DNA of 64,000 nucleotides from Girardinichthys multiradiatus (taxonomy: Eukaryota; Chordata; Actinopteri; Cyprinodontiformes; Goodeidae): positions 38,690,675 to 38,754,674 of the forward strand of contig NC_061812.1 in the NCBI RefSeq assembly GCF_021462225.1, in the 5' to 3' direction. The position numbers were made by a program, and so were the translations under genes. A model generated the notes under the pieces. The model had not been told where the DNA came from. It saw only the letters and a program-made list of their open reading frames with translations, and searched no databases. Below are positions 33,381 through 44,920 of the stretch, piece after piece; position 1 is the stretch's first letter; each line of letters begins with the position of its first letter.

Positions 33381-33835
33381 CCTTTTGGCCCAGTAGGACA
33401 GACAGGGCAGCTAGCAAGAAGATGCTCGGAAGAGCCACAATAAAAACAAAGATTAGCCTGACGGCGTCTCTGTCTTTCCTCAGCCGAGAGGTGAGTATGC
33501 CCAATCTGCATGGGCTCCGGCTCAACGTTTTTGGGTAGGAATGGGTGAGCGGACAGCTAAACGAACCCAGTTGGGGCTTTGTATCTTACTGGCACTAAAA
33601 TCTTGTCGGGACCTCTTCCTCTCTCTTATGCGGTTATCAAGTCTGGTGGCTAGATTTATTAACCCATTAAGAGTCTTAGGTTCATCAATCACAGCAAGCT
33701 CGTCCTTAAGGGGGTTCGTTTAGAGCCTGAAAAAAACGCTGTTTTGAGAGCACTGTCATTCCACCCAGAAGCTGCGGCTAAAGTCCTAAAGTCAATTGAG
33801 AAATCAGAAACTGATTGGCCTCTCTGTTTCAAGGA
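33381..33835 (-). pseudogene. Gypsy gag C-terminus with CCHC zinc knuckle
   Basis: Shifted frames continue gag. '[20 protein letters not shown]' precedes a CX2CX4HX4C knuckle ([14 protein letters not shown]) encoded at about 33407-33448, which binds RNA in the family. The frame then reads '[13 protein letters not shown]' to a stop near 33375. There is no recognisable Asp-Ser/Thr-Gly protease motif before the RT. Confidence 0.8.
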
Positions 33836-34393
33836 TCAGAGTCTTCGGGCTGTTGCAGTCTGATCCACTTCGTTGGAAAAAACGTCTCTAAACTCACTCT
33901 CAAAATCAGAGAAAGTACATCCAAAATCGCAGCAATTGTTAAAGCAGGCCTCCGCCCATTTTAACGCCTTGCCTGACAACAGTCCTAAAATAAAAGAAAT
34001 CTTGGCATGATCATGATGGAAGGATTGTGGGGATCGGTTGAACACAAGTGTACACTGCAACAAAAACTCTCTGCAATCTCCAGACTCACCGAAATATTTT
34101 TCGGGGTTGGGGGAAGTGACGTCATGAGAGGGAGGGAGCTGCTGCGTGACCGGTGGGTCTGCAGCGCCCCCTGCGGCTGGACTGGACACACTATTCAGGG
34201 TATGTTGTAGCAAGGATGCTAGCTGTTCGATCTGGAGGTTAGTCTGTCTTTGCTGTTCAGCTAAGGACCGGAGAGTGGAGTCATGCCCCTGGATTTGGTG
34301 AGATTGTTCAGAAATAGATCTCCTGAAAGCCACTGCTGGGTCAGATTGGACACAGTGTTCTGTCATGGTTTTATGGATAGATTTGACCCACAT
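33836..34393 (-). pseudogene. Gypsy gag, N-terminal part
   Basis: The reading frame effectively starts at the ATG in the LTR end (34370, 'MTEHCVQSDPAV'). A Gln-rich segment of coiled-coil character (near 'AEQQRQTNLQIEQLASLL') is followed by a Pro-rich linker. The retrotransposon gag core comes next: 'PEKYFGESGDCREFLLQC', 'ISFILGLLSGKALKWAEACF' and 'FESEFRDVF'. It normally forms the particle capsid. The frame is lost near 33836, and the remaining gag lies in other frames. Confidence 0.85.
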
Positions 34394-35294
34394 GCAGAAA
34401 GCAATCAGGAGACCAAATGATGTTTACAAAGGTTTATTTTACAAGGAACAGGTATTGGGAGTGGAGCTGGAACCGGAAGACAACTGCAAAGATAAGTAGA
34501 CACGGTAAGGATATATAAAGTCAGGAAATGATGAATATAACAATATAACAAAATCTGTCTTACTAAGTGGTTGAGTTTGATCCGCCAGGCGGGGCGAGAC
34601 AGCAATGGAAACTGCACACTGAGATGAATGAAGCTGGTAGGTACTTGGACTCACTTGAGGTGACTCAGAGGTTCGGCTGATGATGTTATAATGTGGGAGG
34701 GTGGACAGGGTTCGCTTGTGGTGGTTCGTAGTTGATCCAGGAAAAGCTCTGTCGGATTGCGGCCAGCAGTCCCTTAGGAAGCAAAGTGTTGGTAAGCCGA
34801 ATACAATCCTCGTGGCTAGGAAACCCTTTCTCCAGTAGCAAAACATCCAGGTAGATTAGGATTCTTCAAAGGTTAGGTCTGGTATAGTAATCCAGTCTGC
34901 AAGAGGCAAATACAAAATTACCAAAAGGTACAAAGACAAGCGTACACAAACTATGGCTGGAGTCAATACCATTGAGGGTAAGACTCTGGCGCTGAACTGC
35001 TGGTGGCAACCATCTTAAATACCCTCCAGGGATGATTAATGGGATATGGAACCCCAGAGCCACCTAGAGTAACAACAGCATCCAGATGTTGCAAATGCAC
35101 ATTTGTATTATATATGTGTATATTGTACATTGTAAATATGTATATGCTGTAATACAAAAACAAAACCAAAGAGCAAAGTGTACCGGAGTCAAATTCCTTG
35201 TTTGTATGTACGAACTTGGCAATAAAGCTGATTCTGATTCTGACCTAGAGGCTAAGCACAGAGCAACAACAACAACAGCACACAAATCCTGACA
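34361..35294 (-). mobile_element. 5' LTR of the gypsy element, with a small insertion
   Basis: On the minus strand it starts TGTCAGGATTTGTG and ends ATAAAACCATGACA, with TGTCA/TGACA inverted ends. A TATA-like 'GGTATTTAAGATGG' lies near 35005-35020. An AATAAA signal is near 34436, and 'CTGCATGTGGGTCAA' near 34384-34398. Without the 173-bp LINE-tail insertion and its 8-bp duplicate the LTR would be about 750 bp. The gag start codon coincides with the LTR end (ATGACA), as I recall for Tf1/Sushi-type elements. Confidence 0.75.
35070..35242 (+). mobile_element. LINE/SINE 3' tail inserted in the gypsy LTR, 8-bp TSD
   Basis: The insert ends 'GGCAATAAAGCTGATTCTG', the common 3' end of a fish CR1/L2-type retroposon. 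It is flanked by identical 8-base copies, ACCTAGAG at 35062-35069 and 35243-35250. Only about 173 bases were copied, consistent with strong 5' truncation. It must be younger than the LTR. Confidence 0.85.
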
Positions 35295-35749
35295 AAATAT
35301 GGTTTTAGGACAGACGTAACAGTTTGATGCAATTGTTAAAATGTAAATTACTTTCTGCACAGGTTGTGCAGAATGCACTTGTTAATGTTCTGAAACTCCT
35401 AAACTAACAGTTAACCTTCATTCATAACTTAGACTAAATATTTCAACAGTCACACTGCATATCTCTCATACATGTATTTGCTCTTTGTAGTTCAAATGGT
35501 CATTTAGGCATAAATATTAGCATATTGGACACTCACCGTTCAATGGAAGATCACTTACTTCATCCTGGATTTGAGCTGAGTTTTATGAATTGCAGGCTTT
35601 CACTTCGTTTCATTCATTTATGTTTTAAATAAGAGATGAGGTACATTTTGCAACATTTTTCAAAACAGCTAAGCGGCACAAAGCATAGCTGCCTAGGGCC
35701 TCTAGGTCAACAAAGGTCAACAAAGGGCCTCTAATAGCCCTTAAATACA
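35295..35749. other. No recognisable feature
   Basis: AT-rich noncoding sequence. 'GTCAACAAAGG' is duplicated in tandem near 35707-35727. Confidence 0.4.
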
Positions 35750-36170
35750 TTTCAACCTGGAAAGCCTCACAAATGAGAGAAACACAGAGATGGCAATTAG
35801 AGGAGTTTTTTAGCTGATGTTTGTTTTCTTTTGGCGCTAGGACCCCAGTGGAAGACATGGATGCTGATAATGACATGAGCTTGAATGAACATCTTAGGGT
35901 TAGAATTAGAGAAGTCTTTCCCCACTGGATCCTGATACTGGTGGTGGAGTGGAGGCCTGAGGAGATAAGGGAGTCAGAAGGAGCTTGAAGCCTGATGGTG
36001 GAGATGGGGTGGAGGAGGGTCAAAGCTCAGCTGAAGAGTAGGAGATTCTGCGTGTGAAGGTCTTTTAAAGCAAAGCCTGGAGGGATGATTGGCTGAAGAG
36101 GAGTGTGGATCAGGAGCTGATTGGTTGAAGCGGAGTAGTTTTTTTCATCAAAACTCCATATTTTAGAACT
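35750..36170 (-). repeat. Unclassified dispersed repeat, copy 2
   Basis: This is the second copy of the repeat at 20817-21262, in the same orientation and clearly diverged by indels. Minus-strand CCAATCAG (near 36117-36124), CCAATCAT (36087-36094) and TTTAAAAG (36062-36070) are kept in the same order and similar spacing. The ends are not sharp, and no TSD was seen. Confidence 0.7.
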
Positions 36171-36654
36171 TGTTCCATTATGTTTTGTATTCATATTTAG
36201 CAAGAAAGAGTCAGTCCAAAAAAACATATCCTTTTTCCCTTGATAGTTTTTTTTTTTTTCAAAATACCACAGTCATAATAATTAAATTTTTTAACTTTTT
36301 AATTTGATTGACACAACATTTTAATTCACTTAAAAGCCAAGATTTGTGCAGTATTTGAAAACATGTTCTTCATCTTCTTTTACTTCTTCATAGCTCTAAT
36401 AAGCCTCTATCGAAACAAGTTCCACAATAGAGATATTTACATATTATTTATTTGTTTATTTATTGATAGTTTTGAAGTTTCGCTATTTATTTAGTTTATA
36501 TATTTTTGGAAAATCGACTGAGTCTGAACTAAAACACTGTACACCAGACAAGACTGCAAGAGCAAATAAGTAACAAAAATAACTCAATCTACACAACTTT
36601 TATAAAGCCAGTTTATATAATAAAGACAGCAAATTAACTGATATGATTATTAAC
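36171..36654. other. AT-rich low-complexity stretch
   Basis: T- and A-rich sequence with poly-T (36247-36260) and 'TATTTATTTGTTTATTTATT' near 36443-36462. No feature was recognised. Confidence 0.5.
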
Positions 36655-36845
36655 CCGGGCTGGACAGTGGCGCGGTTGGTAGCACTGAAGACGTTTCTCC
36701 TGTCTGTCTATGTCACGCTGTGATGGACAAGCGACCCTGTCCAGGGTGTACCCAGCCGCTCGCCCAATGACCGCTGGACATAGGTACCAGCGCCCCCTGA
36801 CCCTGCACGGACAGGTGGGTAAAGGCAGTGGATTGATGGAGGATT
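36655..36845 (+). mobile_element. tRNA-like SINE remnant
   Basis: 'GTGGCGCGGTTGGTAGCAC' resembles a tRNA A box. It is followed, after a deletion that removes the B box, by 'CGACCCTGTCCAGGGTGTAC', 'GCTGGACATAGGTACCAGCG' and a short 'GATTGATGGAGG' tail. These are the hallmarks of a widespread fish SINE-like repeat ending in GGATGG units. It is too degraded to be transcribed. Confidence 0.65.
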
Positions 36846-38744
36846 ACCAAACAGTCAATGTTGGGACTTTACTCGTTGACCTACTAGTTAATTCTAAAAC
36901 ATGTTTTATATGCATAATGTACAAACAAACAGACATGATGGTGTTGTGGCCTTGTTTGTATGTATGTGGGCCCCCCTTAATCAAATTCTGCTTAGACCCC
37001 AAGTCAGATTTGGGTTGGCCCTGTGTATCAGGCTGGAGTATAGAGCTGTAGTAACGGAGTTCTACCATGTGACGCAGCTGACCCAAAATGGCACAAATAC
37101 AGCTGAGAAGAGGATAGTGTATTATAAAAGCGAAAAATAATAAAGGGGGATTTTACTTAAAATCAAGATGAGTTACAAGTGCCTATTCTGAAAACTGTAA
37201 CTCTAAAATAAATTTAAAGATATCAATAGTATCTTTACCAAGAGCATGAGCACAATTTTGTTTTGATTCATATCTTGGACTCTTTTGCCATTTTCCACTT
37301 CAGAAAATTCTCTTTTTTTCTCTAAACAAATGGCCCAGTCTCAAAAGAAAAATGATGGATCACAACCTTTAGTGAGATTTCCCCCTACTGCAAGTACATT
37401 TTTTGACATTGGTAAGCTGCTACAAACATCAAGGCTCTCTGTGCAGCACATTCCAGCATAACAAGAAACTGTTGAGTGCTCAAGTGGGAGGAAAAAAAAT
37501 ACATGTCTCTTGGCATATTTTGTGAGGTGAATGACAAAATGATGCCCAGAGGAATTGCTGCAGTGGTGAGCAAAAATTACCCTTAAATTCAATCTGTGTT
37601 GTATTTTTCTTGCCTCTGTGGCTTCAAGTTGCTTGTCTGACATGTAATTCACGACGAAAGATGTGTGTTTGAACATTTGTTCACCCTGTCATAGTTTCCC
37701 ACTACATTAATAATTGTTGGTATTTCAGAAGGGAGATTGGCTCTTTCCTCACCTTAATTCACTCTTAATTATCTCTGATCCTTTATCTGACTTCTAAAAG
37801 AATCTATTCACCAAAGACAACAACAGGAATTATGCTCTTTTGTAGACATGGAAGACAGTGGGAGGAGTAGGAGTGTATCTGCACATTTGGAATGTCAAGT
37901 CAGATTGTTTCTGCATTTCATCTCTGTGGCTCCCTATCTATTCAACTGTTTATCTGTACCTCAGCCAGTGTATGTACGGGGTCCTGTGGTGTGTTTCTCT
38001 GTACGTTTGTGTGTTTCGGTTGCCAAAGCAGGGAGGCAGGCAGGGAGCTGTGTCAGGGGCTGTAGGGGGAGCTTTCAAATCCCAAGTCAGCAGGGGATTG
38101 TGTGTGAAATACAGATGTTAGAAATGGCTCCACTGTTTTCCTATTGTTATCACTGCTCTTTTGGCGCAGACAAGAACAGGCTCGGTTTTTGACTTGACAA
38201 GGGAGGAGCAGAATGATAAATTGTCCCGCCAGCTTTCTTCCAATGCCCCCCCACCAACCACCCCCACCGTCTTCCCTCACAGCTGCCACACCCCGCTGTA
38301 GATAGCATAAAATAACCAACAGATTACAAAGTTCTACAAAGACAGCTACACATTAAGTAGGGGAGATAGCAGTCTCTACCGTCTTGTCTCTCTAGATGCC
38401 ACTCAAGAAAACAGGCCATGAATTAATGAGATACAAACAGGGTAAAATCACATTTAATAATTTATTTCAAAGGGCTGAAGTGAAGACAGCAAATAAACTG
38501 ACAGTCTCAAGACAAAGAAACTCAATGAGATGTGCAATTCCAGTCAGAGGTTTGTACAACCATTGTGAGCATGAACCTCTTATGCTTGGGTGTTTAAGGA
38601 TGTATATGTATCATTCTTTTGCCAGTGTCGAACAATTAAACAACATAGATCTATGATGATTTATGAACAACAAGCAATGGTTGGACATGTTTTAAGCTCA
38701 GAAGACCTTTCTTATTTTAACAAAGAAATATCAAAATTATATAT
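36846..38744. other. No recognisable feature
   Basis: Noncoding. Overlapping short ORFs at 36710-37140, 37341-37676 and 37848-38319 show no domain. A C-rich run occurs near 38243-38270. A possible start of a Tc1-like TIR lies near 38550. Confidence 0.4.
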
Positions 38745-39208
38745 ATGGCCTGAAGTTTATACATACATACACCTTATTTAAAATTTGTTTACATGTCTCC
38801 TAGTAAGCTGCACATAACCACAAAGTGTTTGTACCCAACCCTCTGGTATAATTCTGTCTGGATATCTGACCACTTATTTTGGCAGAGTTAATCAAAATTC
38901 CTTTGCATTTTTTATAGGGTTGAGGTCAGGGTTTGGGTATTGTTTATCTATTCCCAAACCAGTTTTGATGTGTGTTTTGGATCATTGTCCTGTTGGAAGA
39001 CCCAGTTGTGTCTGTTGATATGTGGTGAAACTGAATTGGAGGCAGTTCTGTCCCTATAACTATCAACTTTGTTAAAAACCACAAAGCAGTGCCCACTGGC
39101 AGGATAAATAGTCCCAAAGCATAATTCTGTTTGAGGGTTGGTACTGGGTTCAAATAACTTAATATTTGTGTCATCTGACCAAAAAACGTTTTTCCAGAAG
39201 CCAACCAA
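38745..39208 (-). mobile_element. Sleeping Beauty-like Tc1 element, antisense half
   Basis: The terminus has the 'GTTTATACATACATACACC' style of SB-type TIRs. The minus-strand frame 38948-39247 reads 'FWKNVFWSDDTNIKLFE', the first catalytic Asp block, and 'HNWVFQQDNDPKHTSKLV', the second, with a deletion between them. It encodes part of a DDE transposase. Downstream, 'GGTTGAGGTCAGGGTTTG' is the antisense SPDLNP region. The strand switches at about 39208. Confidence 0.8.
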
Positions 39209-39460
39209 CAAATTTAAATTCTCAAGCCTCCCAAGAAGAGTGGTCACATATCCAGAGTTACACCAGAAGCTTCTTGATAGCTACAAAAAGCGTGTGGCTC
39301 AGCTGCATCTTGCTAAAGGACGTTAATCCAAATACAAATGGCTCAATGTTGTTTAATTTTTTTAAACAAAAAGAACAGTTCAAATCTGTCATTTGAAGAC
39401 CCAAAAATGTTATTTTCAGGCTCATGATGAGTTTATGTAAACTTCTCGGTTAAGCTGGAT
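39209..39460 (+). mobile_element. Sleeping Beauty-like Tc1 element, sense 3' half
   Basis: In the plus direction it reads 'CCCAAGAAGAGTGGTCACAT' and 'AGAAGCTTCTTGATAGCTAC', then 'GGACGTTAATCC'. This is the C-terminal transposase region and stop, followed by a terminus 'TTTATGTAAACTTCTCGG'. It is in opposite orientation to the neighbouring half, so the element is an inverted composite. Confidence 0.75.
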
Positions 39461-40732
39461 GCATGTACATATTGAATTCTGTACCTGTCAGTGGAAATAA
39501 GATGTCAGGATTGTGCAGAATGGGGTGCTCTATAAAATAATCATCTATTGTGAGACCTCCTAATGATAATGATTTTTACAAAACCTGTGTCCCAGTCTAG
39601 CTCTAACCCTAACCCTATATACACACTAATTAACAAGCAGAACAAAGACGTCAACCCTCAGATCTTCTCCACTGAATGCTGACGGTGGGCAGTTGAGCTG
39701 TAGCACCAATTAAGGCCGGTGCTTCAGTTGCTCAACAGGAAAAACTTGTAGTATTCCTCTGTGAAATGAAGTCTGACCTGATGAATTAGGACTTCAGGCT
39801 CATGTTTAGCACATACTTTTAACTGTTTGTTAAAACAGCTGACTGCTTGAATGAGGAGAGAAACAAAAGATTTGGCAGTATAAATAAAATAGAGCAGAAA
39901 GCATCTTGGCTAATTAAAGACTTGGCATAAAACAAGAACAAAGTTAGGAGGTGGGGACGTCTCTGCACTAATTAATCTACAGAGATCATAGGCATATATT
40001 TGGCCACTATTGATGTACTTATAATTCCATATATTATTAGAAAAACATACACACGACCATCTTGCAGTATGTTTTTTTATCACAGCATGTTGCATTTTGA
40101 GTATAAAGTAGAACTTTGAGGCATTCCTGAGATGCTCACCTTCACAAACTGATTCGCATTACAGTCTGCCCACGCACACAGAACACAAAAACACATAACC
40201 ATCATGCAAGCCACATCCCCAAAAGGAAAAGTTAAAGATCTAAATTCCTCCACTCCAAGCAGCAGTAGCACTCTGCATGTGTAACATTAATTTCTCATGA
40301 TGTCAGTCAGCTTTCATCAGCATTAAACTTTAGCGTGCCCACGAGACGACAGTTCGGGACACACGTAGGAAGACTCCGGAGGGCTGAGTGGGAAGAAGAA
40401 GTAGTGTCCCCCTTTGCTGCTGTTTGTGGTGTAGTCCCGCTGCCAAAGAGAGAGAAAGAAAAAAGGTGAAACCTACACATTTTAATACCTCATTTTCAGA
40501 AGCTTTCCTGTGACCCGCATGGTCATGCTTCCCAGTATGCCTTTGCTGGCTTTTCAATTACAGTACAGAACAAAATAGGATGTGGTGGTGGGAACCTACA
40601 CAGCCTCGGTGTTGTGGGGGATGAGATGCAGTAGGTGTTTGTCTAAGGTCGCAGCTACATCTTTTTCTTTCTTTATTATCTTGGTACAATGTTGATATAC
40701 AGTGTTATATACGGCAGATTTGAAAACCATGG
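39461..40732. other. No recognisable feature
   Basis: Noncoding sequence. Two telomere-like CTAACC units near 39604 are too few to matter. The short ORFs have no domain. Confidence 0.45.
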
Positions 40733-41780
40733 TACAGTGCCTTGCAATACTATTATTAACCCTGAACCTGAACCCATTCTGTCATGTTGCAATCACAAAC
40801 TGAAATATATTTTATTTGTTTACATTATATATCAATACACACTATGCATAATTGTGCATTGGAATAAAAATAATATGTTTTTTTATATTTATATTCAGCC
40901 CCTCTGGATTATTGCTTTGTAGACCCACCTTTCGCTGCAATAAAGCGACATGTCTCTTGGGGTATGTCTACCAGTGTTGTGCATCCATTCTTCTCAAGTT
41001 CAGTCAGAATGGATCGAGAATATCTGTGAACAGCAATAATTTTCTAGTCTTGCTACATATTCTCTATCACATGAATATACTTTGATCTAAACCATCCAAC
41101 AATGGTTCTGGCTGTATGTTTACAGTTGTTGTTGAAACTCTGCCCTAGAGGTATTTTAGAGTTTCTAACAGATTTTCTTCAGAGGAAGCTATTTGTCTCA
41201 ACCTGTAAGCCTGGCAAGCTTCAATGCACCTGCTGAAGAAAAGTTTCCTCACAGCATAAGGCTGCACCACCATGTTTCACTGGTTTCACTTTTGAATGTT
41301 GACCCAAATGTTCAACTGACCATAGCCATGTCTTGGTAGGTTTGAGGTTGCGCTATACTCTTCCATTTTCAGATGATGGATTGAACTCTGTGAGATCTTC
41401 AAAGTTTGGAATATTGTATTGTAATATTGTATTGTAAACTTCACCATAACCTTATTATTGACCTATTTGTTGTGTTCTTTGGTCGTTTGTGATACTGTAT
41501 GTTGACTAATTGTCTCTAACAAACCTCTAAAACCTTCAGTTCAGGTTTTATCTAGGGGTGTGAAGGCAAGAGGGTGTTAATTCAAATGCATAAAACTTTT
41601 CAGATTTGTATTTATGGAAAATAATAAATCATACATCCTTTTGCTTCTACTTTAAAAGTATCTGCTATGTTTTGTTGCTCTAACACAGAAAGTCCTAAAA
41701 AAATACATCGAAGTTTGTGGTTGTAAAATTAAAAAAATGAAGAAAGGTTCAAAGCGTATTAATGCCTTTGTAGCTGTTCA
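40733..41780 (-). mobile_element. Tc1-like transposon (family A), both ends present
   Basis: It starts TACAGTGCCTTGCAATACTA and ends near AATGCCTTTGTAGCTG, both in TIR-equivalent positions. Antisense transposase blocks lie between: 'CTTTGTAGACCCACCTTTCG', 'TCAGTCAGAATGGATCG', 'ACCACCATGTTTCACTGG'. At about 1.05 kb it is shorter than the roughly 1.6 kb full length because of internal deletions. No open transposase frame survives. Confidence 0.85.
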
Positions 41781-43640
41781 TGCTTTTTAGTTGCTAGTAT
41801 TTCTTCTCTTGTAAAGATATACAATTTTCTCCACTGCCATGAGGTTCTGGTTTGGAGTTCATCAGAGCTCTTCGAGCACAATACAGCTCAGACATTCAGC
41901 GTGTTTGATGAAGCATGCGTAACTGTCTGGCATTGTACTGTGAAATTCGCTCTCTTCTCATTCTGCCATAATAGGTTTATATTCACATGCACGTCTTTCA
42001 GTTGGGAAAACACTTAGACAGAATTTGACACTGTCCTGCTGATAGTTCCCACAGGAAATGGAGGAAAAATCTTTAACAGTACAGCGATGTGGAAGTCAAG
42101 ACGCTGTCTGCAGGGCTGAGCGGCTTCCTCTTCTCGCCTTCCTGCAGCCTCTAAGAGCACAGCAGCATTTCCATTTATCATGCATCACCTTTCCATGATA
42201 GCATAGCCAGCTAGTTTTACATTATGTATTGTGAGCCGAGTTGGTATGAAGGCTTATTTCCACAAAAGCAACAGTCAGCGCTTAAAAGGATTTTCTTTTT
42301 TAGCCTTTTTGCAATTCTGCGAAGTGGACAATGGTTCCAATCTGCCTAACATGTTGGTGCTACACAGAGACTTTGACTTTTCTAGTTTATTATTTCTTCA
42401 ACTAATCCAATTGGCCATGGCTAGACAGGAGCTGAAACATGTATCTGTGTTATCTTCCAGAGCTTAACGCTCTAAACTTCAGTGCTTTAACTTTTAGCTT
42501 GTGAGTACCTTTTTACCCACCCCTGTGGTAGTTTAACTTTATTAAGACCAGTGAGTAATTCCTGAAATCAAATAAACTGCATGCTAAATGGCAAAAGGGA
42601 AACAAAGGTAAAAAAGTAGTTTAGACTGCTGCTAGGAATGAGAAATCCTGTGGGCCAAAATAGATCCAAGAAAGAGCACAGATTCAAAGATTCAGGAACT
42701 CCTTGACTGTAGATATTCCTCCGTTTGCTCTTCCATTGGAATCTGTGCAAGCCATCAATATGATGGATTAGTCTTCTCCTGCTGGAGAAAAACAAAATTA
42801 CTCAGTGCAATAATTGCAGCTGCCCAATGGTGAATTGCTCTCTGGTTGATAAGATTTCACTGTCACAATGTCGAATGAATTACACACAACTTGAAGGACA
42901 AGTCGAGTACCTCTGAGGTTAGCACTCTTTTCTTCCTCCATCTCATCTTTAATACTCTTTAATGGAACCTCATCTTAACCCACAGTTCTTATCTAAAGCT
43001 GCAGGAAAAAGCTAGTTTTTTATGCTTAGAAAAAAGAGCATTGAAAAAAGTATACAAAAAACAACCTCCCGCAGAAGCATTCTTCAGTTCCCCAATTTCC
43101 ATGTCGGGGTAAGCATTTCCCCTTGTTTCCCAGGGCCAAATGTTACAAGAACTCAAGAAGAAATCATCCAAACAGTAATTAGCGCTGATTCTTGCACGGC
43201 AGCCCTTAATTTGGTCGACGTTTTCACCATGCAATTATGGCTTTTAGATAACTGTGTGAAAATAGAAGTTATGTATGAATGCCCCTGCTCATCGCCGCTG
43301 CTTTAAAGTGCATGAGGTGAGCCGTTTTGTCTCACAAATTAATGGTCATCCCACTTGTATTTGAATACAATTCCTAAACACACACTTACAGCCCTGTTTA
43401 TGCCTGTCTGTCTGTTAAATTACTGGAATCAACACCTACAAACCCCACAGCTTCAAAAGACCATTTTATTGAAAGATAAAGTATATTATTAGAATTTTCC
43501 ACCAGAGATACTGCTTTGGTCTTAATGGAAGAGTAGTAAAAGAAAGCCATTGTTGAAGAAAAAGACATAACAAATTCAGTTGGCAAAGGGAAAGAATTGG
43601 GTTATGACTTTCTCATTAGAGTTCTGAATTTTCGGACCAC
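41781..43640. other. No recognisable feature
   Basis: Noncoding sequence with short ORFs (42231-42467, 43022-43306) lacking domains. No repeat was identified. Confidence 0.45.
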
Positions 43641-44920
43641 ATTCACCGCCTTACAAAATCATTCACCCCTTTGAACTTGTTAAAATTTTGTCACTTAAGA
43701 ACCAAAATTGCAAAAGCTATGTATTATTTTCCTTGTATTTTGCAGTTAAAATTCAGAAAAGTGTGGAGTGCATTTGTTTTCAACCTCAAAGGCTGAATAC
43801 TCCTAGATTTAGTCCATATTGTTACTAAATATTTCTGAATAGAAATTAGATCTGTTTATTTTTTATGTGGATCAGCACTACATAAATAAACTGAACTGAA
43901 TAGAATTGAATAGAGCAACCTTTCTTTTCACTTAAGAGTTGCAAGTCTTTCAGGGTATGTCCCTACCAGCTTTGCACACCTAGAGACTGACATCCCTGCC
44001 CATTCTTTGCAAAATAGCTCAAGTTCAGTCAGAAAAAGAAAAGCATCTGTCAGCAGCAATTTTAAAGCCCTGCTACTGTGACTTAACTAGATTAAGGGCT
44101 GGGCTTTGACTGGGCCATCCTAACACATGGATAGCTTCAATCTAAGCCATTCCATTGTAGCCCTGGCTGTATGTTTAGAGTTGTTGTCCTGCTGTAAGGT
44201 GAACCCCAGCCATAGTTTCAATTCTTTTGCAGCCTCTAACAAGCATTCCTGTGTCTGATGGAGAAACACATCCCCACAGCGTGATGCTATCACCAGCATG
44301 TTTTATCAATTGGACGGGGTGTTCAACCAACATTTTCCTCTAAACATTACATTTTTGTATATGGACTGATATGTTGGTGTTGGCTGACCAAAGCACCTTC
44401 TTAAACATTTCCTGTGTCCCCTACATTGCTCATCCTTCAAAAACTGCTCTCCCCTTGCCGTTCGTCAATAAAGGTCAGATTTGTGGAGTACACGTTTAAA
44501 AGTAATTAATCAATAGTCTCGGCTACTTCTCTGATTAACTGTCTTGATAGGTTTGCAGTTGTAACATATTCTTTCTATGGATTAACAGCTTCGGATATTG
44601 TTTTATAACCTAACCCTGCTTTAAACCTCTGCACACCTTTATCCCTTAACTGCCTGTTGTCCTTAACAGTCTTGATGAAGTCTGTTCACTAAAAAACGTC
44701 TGAGGGCTTCAGAACAGATGTTTTCATTCTGAAATTAAATTACAGGCACATGGACTCTGTTTAGTCATTTAGGCAAAGTGTTCACACGTTTACTCACAAA
44801 TATGCCCTACATTGGTTGGTCTGTCACAAAAAATCCCAACAAAAACCTCAACATCTAAGGCTGTAATCTGAAAAATGTGCAAAATATCAAATGGTTAAAC
44901 TACTTTTGCCAGTCACTGTA
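43641..44920 (-). mobile_element. Tc1-like transposon (family A), nearly complete length
   Basis: The ends ('CACCGCCTTACAAAATCATTC' without its first base, and 'CTTTTGCCAGTCACTGTA') match the family termini. The antisense body includes 'CAGCTTTGCACACCTAGAGA', 'GGGCTTTGACTGGGCCATCC', 'CATCCCCACAGCGTGATGCT' and 'GCACCTTCTTAAACATTTCC'. It is the most complete copy in the window but has many substitutions and no open transposase frame. A short LINE tail interrupts it at about 43850-43916. Confidence 0.85.
43850..43916 (+). mobile_element. Short LINE 3' tail inside Tc1 copy
   Basis: 'CAGCACTACATAAATAAACT' followed by 'GAACTGAATAGAATTGAATA' resembles an L2-type LINE 3' end with its short tandem tail. 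It breaks the Tc1 sequence at this point. No clear target duplication was seen. Confidence 0.55.

Larger units (their letters stand above)
32485..35294 (-). mobile_element. Truncated Sushi-type Ty3/gypsy retrotransposon
   Basis: On the minus strand the order is 5' LTR (35294-34361), gag with a CCHC zinc knuckle (34370-33380), and RT (33380-32500). No RNase H, integrase or 3' LTR follows. The similarity is to the vertebrate Sushi-ichi chromovirus group, whose gag is also the ancestor of mammalian PEG10/RTL genes. The protease segment expected between zinc knuckle and RT is missing: the gag end joins the RT start within about 30 bases. Several stops and frameshifts and the missing catalytic residue show the copy is dead. 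Confidence 0.85.

Noticed and set aside
36655..36845. Functional tRNA gene suggested by the A-box-like sequence
   Set aside because: No B box, acceptor stem or anticodon arm can be drawn, and the rest matches a fish SINE-like repeat.
37848..38192. 114-codon plus-strand ORF
   Set aside because: An overlapping frame of similar length and an antisense frame exist, and no domain or known repeat supports coding.
39600..39625. Telomere-like CTAACC repeats
   Set aside because: Only about two units are present, far too few for an interstitial telomere array.
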